From positions 434,001 to 498,000 of the forward strand of contig CBDDCT010000005.1 in NCBI GenBank assembly GCA_965226185.1: a stretch of DNA of 64,000 nt, written 5' to 3'. This DNA comes from CBDCYS01 sp965226185. Lineage in GTDB: Bacteria > Acidobacteriota > Terriglobia > Bryobacterales > UBA6623. Positions 1 to 8,638 of this stretch are shown piece by piece; the first letter of the stretch is position 1; each line of letters begins with the position of its first letter. Position numbers and translations under genes: made by a program. A model generated the notes under the pieces. It searched no databases and had not been told where the DNA came from. It saw nothing but the letters and a program-made list of their open reading frames with translations.

Positions 1-835
1 CGAGCTGTCCGCGCCGAAACTCAAGGCGCACGTCCCGGGCTACTTGGTCACCGAAACGGGCTTCGGGGATAACGATCACGCCCTCGACACTCTCCTCGAT
101 CGGCGCCACGCGAAGAACACCGCAGGGCAGCTCAGCCTCGCGGTCGATCCGGATCTTCGCCGAGCGCGCGCGAGTGGCCGACGCATCCCCGTCCTGTTTG
201 TTAAACGGCCGAGTGCCCACGCGGAACTTCAAGTCCGTACCGGCTGGAGTGCGCACTCGCGCCGTTCCCAATCGCATGACATGAATCACGCGGTCTTGCG
301 CCAGGCCGATCGCGCGGCAGTCAGCGGCCAGCGCCTGCTGGTAGATCTGGTCGAGCTCAGGCGTGTGCTCGCCCCCCAAACCATCGGCGCGAACGCTTCC
401 CCGCGCCCAGTGAAAATGAACTTGCCGCCGCCGCGCCCCCTTGTCCAGCCACTCGCGCAGCGCCGCTGTCTCGGCTGCCGGAGTGCCGCGCACGCCAACT
501 TGCTCGGGCAGCCAGATGTAAACATCCGCCCTCTCGAGCAACTTCTCGAAGGTTTGCTTCCCCGCTGAATTCGCGCCCTGGGCGAAGCCGAGAGGCAGAT
601 ACTGCAGCTCGATGATTTCGCCGGCTCCGGCTTTCAGCAGCCGCTGGCGCAACGGAGCCACGAGTTCCCTGAAATAGACCGGATCGGATCGCAGTATGAC
701 TACTTCACCCGGCCGCAACTTGAGGGCCCCGACAATCCGATCGGCCATCGCTGGATAGTCGAGAGCAGGGGCTGCCTGCGGGAAACAGAACGGTGGGGCC
801 GACAGAACAAATACCGCAAACAACAAGAGAACCAT
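1..835 (-). CDS. Secreted M29-type aminopeptidase (aminopeptidase T-like), 3' end outside window
   Basis: The frame is open on the minus strand from 835 to the window edge (278 codons), so the C-terminus is missing. The first ATG (835) is followed by a hydrophobic stretch (LLLFAVFVLSAPP) that looks like a signal peptide. An in-frame GTG at 865 would add ten residues including an arginine, giving a more normal signal peptide, so the start is uncertain. The mature part has the layout of family M29: a LRPGEVVILR segment, then a GTDLKFRVG...DGDA block about 210 residues in, which in aminopeptidase T proteins precedes the metal-binding half. The metal ligands expected further on lie outside the window and cannot be checked. 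Peptidase activity is inferred from family likeness only. Confidence 0.7.
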   Translation of the reverse strand, partial: MVLLLFAVFVLSAPPFCFPQAAPALDYPAMADRIVGALKLRPGEVVILRSDPVYFRELVAPLRQRLLKAGAGEIIELQYLPLGFAQGANSAGKQTFEKLLERADVYIWLPEQVGVRGTPAAETAALREWLDKGARRRQVHFHWARGSVRADGLGGEHTPELDQIYQQALAADCRAIGLAQDRVIHVMRLGTARVRTPAGTDLKFRVGTRPFNKQDGDASATRARSAKIRIDREAELPCGVLRVAPIEESVEGVIVIPEARFGDQVARDVRLEFRRGQL

Positions 836-1198
836 CAGACGAGAGTAGTACGGTTGTAAATGCACAGCGATGATTCTACCGCGCCTAACTACTTTCCGGC
901 GCAAAAAGGAGCGCTCCGGTCAGCTCGATAGAGGGGTTGGCTGGCGGGCAAGCTGCCGCGACACCGAATAGATTTAGGATCTTGAGCGCGTGACGAAGCG
1001 TTACAATGACTGTCCGATGGGTTTCGGCGGCGCCACGCTCGTACGGCTCGGTCACTATGAATCCCTTTTCACAATCTGCACGGTTGACGGCGCCGATTTC
1101 GAGACCTGTCGTATCAGTGGGAAACGCAAGTTCCGACATTTCCCGGCATCGTGCCCGGGTACTAGTTCGCTGCCGTGAAGGCGACAAAGGCGGTTATT
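836..1198. other. Intergenic region, no confident gene
   Basis: This is the divergent upstream region of the aminopeptidase (minus) and the phosphatase lipoprotein (plus), so promoters for both should lie here. I see no consensus sigma-70 pair. A minus-strand reading of 100 codons (1187 to 885) has locally protein-like composition but no recognisable domain and overlaps the phosphatase start, so I do not call it. Confidence 0.4.
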
Positions 1199-3109
1199 AT
1201 GCGAGGTCTTCCATCTCAAATCGGTGAACTTATTTCGCGCCGGCGTCCTTTGCTGATTCTATGTCTTTGGCCGGCTCTGTTTAGTTGCGGCTCTGCGCCT
1301 CCCGAGCAGCTGGCGGCAGGCCTTGCGATCACTCACGGGCCCATTCTCGGTCGCCTCGCTGACGGCCACGTCGGCGTCTGGGCGCGGACCGCGCGTCCCG
1401 GCGAATTCCGGGTCTTCTACGGCACAAGCCCCGGCAACCTCTCGTCCGAGTCAGCGCCGGCCGGGACGAGTTTGGATCACGACAATACCGGGTGGGTTTT
1501 GATCGAAGGGCTGGAATCGAACACCAAGTACTACTACGAGGTCACGGCGGACGCCCGTCCGTCCGGCGTCGATCGGCTGCGCGGTCATTTTCATACGCTT
1601 CCCAAAGCAGCGGACTTCGCCGACCCCGAACACAACCCCAAAGGCCTCTTCAACTTTCGGTTCGAGTTCGCCTGTGGCAACAACCAGAAAACCATGGGCG
1701 GCGGCGCCTACGGGCCTGAGCTGCCTACCTACGCCACGATGCTCGACCGCCTCGTGCGTGACGATGAACCCAGCAAGGTCGACTTCGCGATTCTCAACGG
1801 CGACTGGCTATACGAAGAAAAACGCGACTACACGGGCGAGGAATGGCGCGAGCAGGTCGGCATCACCGAAGCGCAAACGCCGCGGGTCATCCGTCTGATG
1901 CCGAATGTCGTCGGGGTTTGGGAGAACTACAAGATCTTCTTGAGCCGCGGCAAGAACCTGGCGGACTGGCACCGCTACGTTCCGTCCTATTACACGTTTG
2001 ACGATCACGAGCTGCTGAGCGACGTCTACGGCGCGGGCGAGGTCGGACGCCGCAACTGGAAGTCGGTTTTCCGCGACCCGGCAACCTTGGCCTGGTACGA
2101 CTATCTGGGCTGGAGCAACGAGGTTCCTCCGACGCAAGACATCCTGTATGGGCGCTCGGAGTTGAAGGCAGGCAGTGACGTCCTGACCGACTCCGAGGCA
2201 AGCTTCTCGAAACTCAACCTGGAGCAGTCCCTCACCCTGCACGTTCATTGGGGATCCCCCGAAGGCGCCCGTCCCTCGGGTGTCGCCGACGAGACGGGTG
2301 ATCCCAACTCGCGCGTCTACGAGATTGTCGAAGTGCTGGACGACCGTCGCTTGCGGATACGGCCCGCCGCTGTCGCCGACGGGGAGGCGACCTATTCGAT
2401 CGGCCGCGTCTCCTACTTCAAGAAACGGGTCAGCAACGTCGACCTGTTTTTCGTCGACACGCGCTCCAGCCGCGAGATGCACGACGTCACCAAGCCCGCC
2501 CAAAAGGGTCTCTCGATGCTCGGCAAACGCCAGACCCGCTGGCTGAAGCAAGAGATGGAGTCCAGCGACGCGGACTTCTTCTTCGTGGTTTCCTCGGTCA
2601 ACTTCACGATCCCGCACATCGGGGGGAATAAAGGCAGCGGCGGGGGAAACCCCAACAAAGACGACGCCTGGACGGTCTTCCTGGATGAACGCGAGGAGTT
2701 GATCAACTTCTGGGATTCGCTCGGCAAGCCTGTGTTCGTGCTCACCGGCGACCTGCACAACAGCTTCGCGATCAAGGTGACAGACCATGTTTGGGAGTTC
2801 GCTTCGGGACCGCATAACTCCGTGCAGCACCCGCTCTCTAGCGAAGGCGGCCGTCCGCCGAACGGGCCTTATGAATACAACGGACGCAAAGTCGATATCC
2901 GCTGGTCGAGCTTCGTGCTTCCCGATACGCCGGTCGAGCTGCGCAACCGCGTGATCTACTGCGTGGTGCAAATCAGCAACGTCTTTTCGAACCCGAACGA
3001 GCCGGGTAAGCCGCGCTGGGTGCCGTATCCGCGGCCCCAAGCGACATTTCAGTATTACGACGGCCTCACCGGCGATTTGCTCTACGCCGAGTCGATCTTG
3101 GCCCGGTAG
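1199..3109 (+). CDS. PhoD-like metallophosphatase, predicted lipoprotein
   Basis: About 636 residues. The N-terminus has three arginines, a hydrophobic core and a lipobox-like LFSC followed by GS, so the protein is probably a lipid-anchored periplasmic or outer-membrane protein. I prefer ATG 1199, with AAAGGCGG six bases upstream, over the GTG at 1175. An N-terminal fibronectin-like PhoD segment (GVWARTARPGEF) is followed by the PhoD-type phosphatase core: FACGNN, LNGDWLYE, DDHELLSD and TGDLHNSF. The DGD/DDH/GDLH-type metal ligands of the alkaline phosphatase D family appear to be present. Phosphomonoesterase or phosphodiesterase activity is inferred from the family; the substrate is unknown. 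It stands alone between long intergenic stretches. Confidence 0.85.
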   Translation: MRGLPSQIGELISRRRPLLILCLWPALFSCGSAPPEQLAAGLAITHGPILGRLADGHVGVWARTARPGEFRVFYGTSPGNLSSESAPAGTSLDHDNTGWVLIEGLESNTKYYYEVTADARPSGVDRLRGHFHTLPKAADFADPEHNPKGLFNFRFEFACGNNQKTMGGGAYGPELPTYATMLDRLVRDDEPSKVDFAILNGDWLYEEKRDYTGEEWREQVGITEAQTPRVIRLMPNVVGVWENYKIFLSRGKNLADWHRYVPSYYTFDDHELLSDVYGAGEVGRRNWKSVFRDPATLAWYDYLGWSNEVPPTQDILYGRSELKAGSDVLTDSEASFSKLNLEQSLTLHVHWGSPEGARPSGVADETGDPNSRVYEIVEVLDDRRLRIRPAAVADGEATYSIGRVSYFKKRVSNVDLFFVDTRSSREMHDVTKPAQKGLSMLGKRQTRWLKQEMESSDADFFFVVSSVNFTIPHIGGNKGSGGGNPNKDDAWTVFLDEREELINFWDSLGKPVFVLTGDLHNSFAIKVTDHVWEFASGPHNSVQHPLSSEGGRPPNGPYEYNGRKVDIRWSSFVLPDTPVELRNRVIYCVVQISNVFSNPNEPGKPRWVPYPRPQATFQYYDGLTGDLLYAESILAR

Positions 3110-3784
3110 CGAAAGGTTCGGCGAGGGGGGCGCGTGAACTGGTTTCTTTTGCGGCGCCATGGCGCCAAGTGGCCGGTATGGTGGCCGGAACCGCAAGACA
3201 CCCCATCTCGGTCACGGATATTTAATAAATATAACCACTTTGTTTTCAACAGACTTTCCCAGCGGACAAGCTGCAAGGAATCCCCCGATCGGCCTGCTAT
3301 CCTAAGAGCGACAAAACCAACAATGACTCATTCGCAATACAGAGGAACAGGACAACCAGTCGACAACATCGGCGGGACCAAAAAGCCCAAAGTCTATCAG
3401 ATCCTAACAAATACTCTCATTGAAAAATATCAGCCCTTATGAATGAACAACTTACAACCGGTTAGCACGGGGCCATTGAAGCTCTTTTGCTGGCGAATAA
3501 GGGCGTTATGGGGCCAAAAGAGGCGAATGTGAGAGAAATATCCATTGATCGCTGGATGCAACAAGAAAGCTGCCAGACGGCCCTAACGAACAGCCCGTGG
3601 CCGAACTGTGTGCGGGCGAAAACGGGGGGCGGCCGCCCGAAGTCGTTAAGTGAACAGCATTGGGCTTACTGATGCTCGCGAAATACGGTGTAGGGGCGCA
3701 GCGTGCTGCGCCCGCGCCGGCAAGGCATGCGCTGTATCCGAAAACAACGCTATATTCTGCGAGTATCAATAGATCGTAGAATCA
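3110..3784. other. Long intergenic region, AT-richer than surroundings
   Basis: No gene is supported. The part from about 3200 to 3480 is clearly AT-richer than the flanking genes, which may mark foreign or promoter DNA. A palindromic repeat related to one at 10.9 kb lies at 3671-3713. Short open frames here lack ribosome sites and recognisable domains. Confidence 0.5.
3671..3713 (+). repeat. Dispersed palindromic repeat, family B, copy 1
   Basis: Contains a perfect 9-bp inverted repeat (GGGCGCAGC / GCTGCGCCC, 2-nt spacer, 3694-3713) preceded by a conserved flank reading GATGCTCGCGAAATACGGTG. The same flank and palindrome occur in reverse orientation at 10927-10971. It may act as a hairpin or a REP-like element; no function is shown. 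Confidence 0.8.
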
Positions 3785-4861
3785 ATGAGGCGAGTCAAGA
3801 TGAGGTACGGAGATTCGGTCCGATCAGCAATGGCTTTGATTCGGATCGCGCTGATCGCGTCCGCGCTGCCAGGCGCCGGCGCGGCGACCCATCGCGTGAT
3901 CTTCGACACGGACTTCCTGATGCCTCCACAGGACGATGGAAGCGCCCTGGTGCTGGCGCTGAACTCGCCCGGCGAGATTGAAGTTGTTGGCGTAACGATC
4001 GTCGCGGGCAACCACAACCTAGAAACCGAATCCGCGCACGCGCTTCGGATGCTGGAGATCATGGGGCGCGAGGACATTCCGGTCTACGCTGGAGCCGCCA
4101 AGCCCCTCGAGCATAAAAAGAGCGACTACGCGACCATCGGATGGGGCAAATGGTGGCTGGCCGATCCGCCCGAGGAACCCACCGGCGGTTTTGCCAGCAG
4201 GAAGAAGCTAGAGGACGCCGGTGCGGTGGATTTCATCGTCAAGACGGTGATCGAGAACCCGGGTGAAATCACCATCTTGGCCGTGGGGCCGTTGACCAAC
4301 ATCGCCCTGGCGATTCGCCGGGAGCCGCGCTTCGCCGCCAGCGTGAAGCGGATGGTGATCATGGGCGGCGCGATCGCGAGGCTTCCCAACGGAGCGGGTA
4401 ATCAAACGCCGAACGCCGAATTTAACTTCTGGGTGGACCCGGAAGCCGCCAAGGTCGTGCTGCGTTCGGGGATACCGACGACCCTCTCGCTGCTGAACGT
4501 CGCCGCCAAGGCCCGCTTCACCCGCGAGTGGCACAAGAAACTGTTGAGCGCCGACACTCCGGTAACGCGCCTCATCAAGCAGCGGCTCGCCGGGCGCGAC
4601 CGTCCCATGAGCTTTCCCCGCATGATGTGGGACCAGCTAGCCACGGCGACGCTGATCGACCCGACACTGTTCAAGATGAAGGAGCTTTACGTGGACGTGG
4701 ATACCAACCGGGGCATCAACTACGGCGTTTCCGTGGGCAGCGAAAAGATCTGGCCCGAAGCGGAGGGAGCGCGGAAGATGCAGGTAGAGTATGACGTCGA
4801 TGCCGAGCGATTCAATCGGATCTACGTGGAACGCATGACCCGGACCAGGCGGGCCGAATAG
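3785..4861 (+). CDS. Exported inosine/uridine-preferring nucleoside hydrolase family protein
   Basis: 358 residues from ATG 3785. A second in-frame ATG at 3800 sits nine bases after a GAGG and is the likelier start. A hydrophobic stretch ending PGAGAA indicates export. The body is the IUNH fold: IFDTDF near residue 40 with a following DDG supplies the calcium-binding aspartates, although the usual DTDxGxDD spacing is altered by an insertion. The family segments TILAVGPLTNIALA and VIMGGA follow, and NAEFNFWVDPEAA matches the second active-site block. The family hydrolyses the N-glycosidic bond of ribonucleosides. An exported copy would be scavenging, but the variant calcium motif leaves the exact substrate uncertain. 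No operon partner is evident. Confidence 0.85.
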   Translation: MRRVKMRYGDSVRSAMALIRIALIASALPGAGAATHRVIFDTDFLMPPQDDGSALVLALNSPGEIEVVGVTIVAGNHNLETESAHALRMLEIMGREDIPVYAGAAKPLEHKKSDYATIGWGKWWLADPPEEPTGGFASRKKLEDAGAVDFIVKTVIENPGEITILAVGPLTNIALAIRREPRFAASVKRMVIMGGAIARLPNGAGNQTPNAEFNFWVDPEAAKVVLRSGIPTTLSLLNVAAKARFTREWHKKLLSADTPVTRLIKQRLAGRDRPMSFPRMMWDQLATATLIDPTLFKMKELYVDVDTNRGINYGVSVGSEKIWPEAEGARKMQVEYDVDAERFNRIYVERMTRTRRAE

Positions 4862-5328
4862 GGCGGCAGCAGAGTATCTGTGCTCTTAGCTGACGCTGCG
4901 GGGGGCCCCGCAGACTTCGAGACGATCCGCATCGCCTGTTAGCCTGCCGAGGACCACGAGGCGCTGCTGGAGGGGCCGTGGATTGCCCACCAACAACTGC
5001 CGCTTTTTAGGATTATCGGAAGCGAGGCCAGTCTCAAAACGCACTTCTCCAAGGTCGGGCGTCAACCAGGCTGGGTGGATTGTTTGCGTGTGGGCGACCA
5101 TATTCCGACGGGGGGACGGAACGATGCCAACGGGTCGGGGTCGCCACATCTACGGATAGGGCGTGACACGTCCAAGTGGGCGCACCGTCAAGACACACAC
5201 TTCCCAGAAAACCGTTTGGGGCCAACTTCCGAACCGACGATCCGGACGGAACCTGCGCAAAGAACTGCTCCTGGATACAAAAAGGATTTAAGGACAAGCC
5301 GCGGTCGTCGTGCTCAGAAGATCGGAAT
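4862..5328. other. Intergenic region, no confident gene
   Basis: Lies between convergent genes. Both strands carry open frames up to about 157 codons, but they overlap one another, lack ribosome sites and show no recognisable domain. I see no terminator hairpin of note. Confidence 0.4.
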
Positions 5329-5763
5329 TCAGACCAGAGCACCAAGCTGGCGGAGTATGGTTGCGTTATCAAAATACACCTTCTCGCATACCAGATCGCT
5401 TCCCTCAAAGACGAAGATGAGGACACACTCCACCTGCACCTCTTTTCCAGTCGGTGCGACTCCTGCCCAAACACCGCGTTGCGTGCCTCCAAACTTGGCC
5501 TCCACAATCACCGCGTCGTCCGCATGGTGCAAGGCTAGTTGCCGAACCCACAGATCAGGGAACGCAGTCAGTACTTGTTCCACAAATGCGTGCACACCTT
5601 CCGCACCGTCGACTATCGCTCCCACGGCCGGGACCTCATAGCGCGGCTTAGAGAATGTTGCCACCGTCGCGGCGACATTGTGGTCCACTGCTTCCGCTTG
5701 CAAATGCGCTTTCACTACGGCTTCCCGATGCATCCTCACGTCTGAAACTGATGCTGTCGCCAT
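5329..5763 (-). CDS. NTF2-fold (SnoaL/ketosteroid isomerase-like) protein
   Basis: 144 residues, the usual length of a single NTF2-like domain. The pattern is typical: an N-terminal helix with REAVVKAHLQAEAVDHN, a central VHAFVEQVLTAFPDL segment, and a beta-rich C-terminal half containing GVWAGVAPTGKEVQVE, where the APTGK block is common in SnoaL-type ester cyclase and polyketide cyclase relatives. No signal peptide, so probably cytoplasmic. The reaction cannot be assigned because this fold binds many small hydrophobic ligands. It is the last gene in a minus-strand run after the ABC permease, but a 183-bp gap makes co-transcription uncertain. Confidence 0.75.
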   Translation of the reverse strand: MATASVSDVRMHREAVVKAHLQAEAVDHNVAATVATFSKPRYEVPAVGAIVDGAEGVHAFVEQVLTAFPDLWVRQLALHHADDAVIVEAKFGGTQRGVWAGVAPTGKEVQVECVLIFVFEGSDLVCEKVYFDNATILRQLGALV

Positions 5764-5946
5764 TGCCCCTCCAGCCCTACGAACTTACCACAGTTGGTGC
5801 CTTCGCCGTGAGTAGATCGGGCAGTCGAGGTCAGAAGATTTTTCGCCAATTTATCGTCGGGCCGCCGCAGATATGTGTTCGACCGTTCCGGCCGGATTCC
5901 GGCCAATCCGGAGACTATCAGCCGAACAGGGCCGCTACGGCGATTC

Positions 5947-6966
5947 TCACTCGGCGGTCTTGCGATGCCTCAGCCGGTCGAGTGTCACCGCCGCGACGAT
6001 GATCGAACCGGTCAGCACGTCTTGGACCCAGTTCGGTACTCCTTTCATGCTGAGCCCGTTGCGGATGACCGCCATCAGCATGGCGCCCGCCACCGACCCG
6101 AGAACGCTGCCTTCGCCTCCTTGCAGGCTGCCGCCGCCGATGACCACGGCCGCGATGATGTCTAGTTCCATGCCGCGGGCTGCTGTCGGGTCTCCTACGG
6201 TCAGGCGGCTGAACTGCATCAATCCGGCGACACCGGTCAGCAAGCCGCTCAGCGTGTATACGTAGAGTTTCATGCGCTCGACGCGGACTCCGCAGAGCCG
6301 GGCCGTGTTTTCGTTCGACCCAATGGCGAAGATGTACCGGCCCAGGACCGTGTTGCGCAACATCAGCGCCACCACGATGGCTAGCAAGAGCGTCAACCAC
6401 ACTCCCGGCGCCACGATCAGCCAGGGCGGATCAGGAAACTTCGCCAGCATTTCGTTGAGCCAGGTGATGGGCGCATCGATTTTTTGTTCGCGGGCTACAC
6501 CTGTCGCGATGCCGCGGTAGACCAGCAGGGTGCCCAAGGTGATGATGAAGGGAACGAGCTTGAGCCGGGTGATCAGCAAGCCGTTGAGCATGCCGCAGCA
6601 ACCGCCCATGGCGATCCCCGCGATAGCCGCGATAGCCGGCGACACGCCGGCTTCGAGCAGCCGAGCGATTACGACTGTCGACAGCGCAATCATCGACCCG
6701 ACACTAAGATCGATTCCGCCCGAGATGATGATCAGCGTCATCCCCAATGCGCCCGCCGTCACAATCACACTCTGCGTCAGAACCGTAACCCGGTTGAAAC
6801 CCGAAATAAAAGGCTCGCCGGCCCAGACGACGAAGAAAAGATAAACGGCGATCAGGCCGACGAGGGGGCCGAGGTTTTTCACGGCCGGACCTCGGAGGAG
6901 GAGTCGTGGGCCGTGAAGCAGGAGTTCGGCAATCGCGGAAGATCGCAAGCCGCCAACGAGCCACAT
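5947..6966 (-). CDS. ABC transporter permease, ribose/autoinducer-2 type (RbsC-like)
   Basis: Up to 339 residues, with many hydrophobic segments. The conserved GGIDLSVGSM block and LKLVPFIITLGT, GLLTGVAGLMQFSRL, and GGGSLQGGEGSVLGSVAGA segments are characteristic of the sugar-type branched permease family (BPD_transp_2, as in RbsC). ATG 6966 gives a non-membrane lead of about 28 residues. An internal GTG at 6882 has GAGG seven bases upstream and begins exactly where family similarity begins, so it may be the true start. It follows the binding-protein gene by 15 bp. No ATPase gene is in the neighbourhood, so the transporter would need one encoded elsewhere. Substrate unknown. Confidence 0.85.
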   Translation of the reverse strand: MWLVGGLRSSAIAELLLHGPRLLLRGPAVKNLGPLVGLIAVYLFFVVWAGEPFISGFNRVTVLTQSVIVTAGALGMTLIIISGGIDLSVGSMIALSTVVIARLLEAGVSPAIAAIAGIAMGGCCGMLNGLLITRLKLVPFIITLGTLLVYRGIATGVAREQKIDAPITWLNEMLAKFPDPPWLIVAPGVWLTLLLAIVVALMLRNTVLGRYIFAIGSNENTARLCGVRVERMKLYVYTLSGLLTGVAGLMQFSRLTVGDPTAARGMELDIIAAVVIGGGSLQGGEGSVLGSVAGAMLMAVIRNGLSMKGVPNWVQDVLTGSIIVAAVTLDRLRHRKTAE

Positions 6967-6981
6967 GTCACGTTCACGACC

Positions 6982-7911
6982 TCAACCAACCTTCTCCCAC
7001 GCGGTTCCTTCGTGGCCGAAGTGGAAAGTCCCGGGATGCAAGATCTCCGCCAGGATCTCGAGGGATTCCACAAGCCTCGGGCCGGGCCGGTTGAAATACT
7101 GGTTGCCGTCGGCGATGTAGACGGCGCCATCCCGGACCGCTTTCAGGTCATTCCACCCCGATTGAGCTTCGAGCAACGGAAGATCCTGCCGCGTGCGGGG
7201 CATATCGTAGCCGCAGGGGGAAATGAAGAGGACATCCGGGTCGGCTAGAGCAAGTTCCTCGAACTTCATCCACGGTGAATGTTTCCCCGGCTCGCCGAAG
7301 AGATTCTCGCCTCCCGCCATCTGGACCAGCTCCGGCATCCAGTTGCCCGCCGCCATCAGCGGGTCGGCCCATTCAATACAAGCGACACGAGGCGTTGCGC
7401 GCAAAGGGCGCGCCCGTGCCTCGATCTCCTGGACTCGCGCTTGCAAGTTCGCCACGAGACGGACCCCGGCCCGCGTCATACCGAGCCCCGAAGCGAGGCG
7501 GCAGATGTCGGCCCAAAAATCGGCCATCGAGTTTGGTTGCAGGGAAATAATCGTTGCTTGGCACTCGGCTACTTCCGCGACCGCCCTCTCAACGTCCCGC
7601 AAGCTGACCGCACAGACTTCGCATTGCGCTTGGGTGACGATGTGAGTCGGCTGAAGCTCGCGCAGCCGATCCGGAAACACTTCGTAAACGCCCAGGGCGT
7701 CCTTAACGAGGGATTCCCGTTGCAGCGATTTCACCCGCTCGTCAATTTCCCGGCTGCTTCCCGAAACGTCGAACCTCGGCTTGGTGCAAACCGGCAACCG
7801 GCTGACCCGCGGCGGATAGTCGCATTCGTGCGAGCGGCCAACAAGGAACTCCTCCAGCCCCAGGGCGCAGATGGTCTCGGTCGAGCTGGCAATTAGCGAG
7901 ATGATTCGCAC
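6982..7911 (-). CDS. Periplasmic-binding-protein-like protein of the BtuF/cobalamin-iron family, no signal peptide
   Basis: 309 residues from GTG 7911, which has GGAG seven bases upstream. Reading further back to 7986 adds a basic, non-hydrophobic lead unlike a signal peptide. The protein opens with VRIISLIASSTETICALGL, the standard start of the TroA/BtuF fold (COG0614), and continues with GRSHECDYP, PTHIVTQAQCEVC and a late YIADGNQYFNRPGPRLVES block, all typical of cobalamin-binding relatives. Family members are normally exported, and this one seems cytoplasmic, as is seen for a subgroup of these proteins. The permease behind it is of sugar type, so the two need not form one transporter. B12 or iron-chelate binding is inference. 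Confidence 0.8.
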   Translation of the reverse strand: MRIISLIASSTETICALGLEEFLVGRSHECDYPPRVSRLPVCTKPRFDVSGSSREIDERVKSLQRESLVKDALGVYEVFPDRLRELQPTHIVTQAQCEVCAVSLRDVERAVAEVAECQATIISLQPNSMADFWADICRLASGLGMTRAGVRLVANLQARVQEIEARARPLRATPRVACIEWADPLMAAGNWMPELVQMAGGENLFGEPGKHSPWMKFEELALADPDVLFISPCGYDMPRTRQDLPLLEAQSGWNDLKAVRDGAVYIADGNQYFNRPGPRLVESLEILAEILHPGTFHFGHEGTAWEKVG

Positions 7912-8011
7912 TCTGTTGCTCCGTTTTTTTCGTGTCCCCGTCGCCCGGGAAACCCGCTGAGGCGCCATTCGCGCGAGCGGCGACAAGGAACTCTTCCAAC
8001 CCGTTCGTGAC

Positions 8012-8527
8012 TCAGCCGGCGGACGGGGAAGCTGTCTCGCCGCGGAAAAGATCCATCTGATCCTCGGGAGTCTCTTTGGGCTTCCGCTTCGGCCGGCGAA
8101 CGGGACTTCCGATCACACCGAGCACCGTCAGTTCTCGCACTGCCGCTCGCGGGACGAAGACCCTCCGCGCGTTGGCGTTCGGATCGGGCGGCGTCGCCGT
8201 CACACCCTGTTCTTCGACTAGCAGCAGGTTGTTGGGCAGGATCCCTTCCAAGATCTCACCGTCGCGAAATGTGAATCGGACCCAAAGCCCCCCCTGCTTG
8301 GGACGCGTGGCGAACACGGTCTTCTGTTTGGCTTCGGCATCGCGCGCGAATTCTCGAACGAAATACACGCCTTTGACTTCGGCGTAGGGGATCAGCAGCA
8401 CCTGTGCCGAGCGATCGAGAACCTCGATGCCATCGGGACGCAAGTACGTCTGAGGGCTGGCGTATCCGTGTACGGTGGCAGCGTCGAATCGCCGGACGTA
8501 GACCTTCTTTGTGGTGGAGGCAGACAA
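8012..8527 (-). CDS. Conserved hypothetical protein
   Basis: 171 residues, not confidently recognised. The N-terminal 110 residues look like one small beta-rich domain beginning VYVRRFDAATVHGYASPQTYL and containing GIEVLDRSAQVLLIPYAEVKG and FTFRDGEILEGILPNNLLL, a layout resembling short PilZ-like or SH3-like barrels but without their key residues. The C-terminus is a basic then acidic tail (RRPKRKPKETPEDQMDLF). No signal peptide or membrane segment. It is divergent from xerD with 111 bp between the starts. I recall similar proteins being common in Acidobacteriota genomes, but give no function. Confidence 0.65.
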   Translation of the reverse strand: MSASTTKKVYVRRFDAATVHGYASPQTYLRPDGIEVLDRSAQVLLIPYAEVKGVYFVREFARDAEAKQKTVFATRPKQGGLWVRFTFRDGEILEGILPNNLLLVEEQGVTATPPDPNANARRVFVPRAAVRELTVLGVIGSPVRRPKRKPKETPEDQMDLFRGETASPSAG

Positions 8528-8638
8528 AGCGGATGGCCCGAATTACGAGTCCTCTGGCCGGTATGCTAATATGCCCTCAGACGCGGTGTCAAGCTCGACA
8601 CTTACGATAAGTCATTGATATCTAAGGTGTTGGTCTGA

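Noticed and set aside
885..1187. Minus-strand frame of 100 codons upstream of the phosphatase gene
   Set aside because: Some protein-like wording but no family, no ribosome site, and it overlaps the phosphatase start.
1808..3196. Long minus-strand open frame (462 codons) antisense to the PhoD-like gene
   Set aside because: Its composition mirrors the third-position GC bias of the plus-strand gene, it has no domain, and the plus strand shows clear phosphatase motifs.
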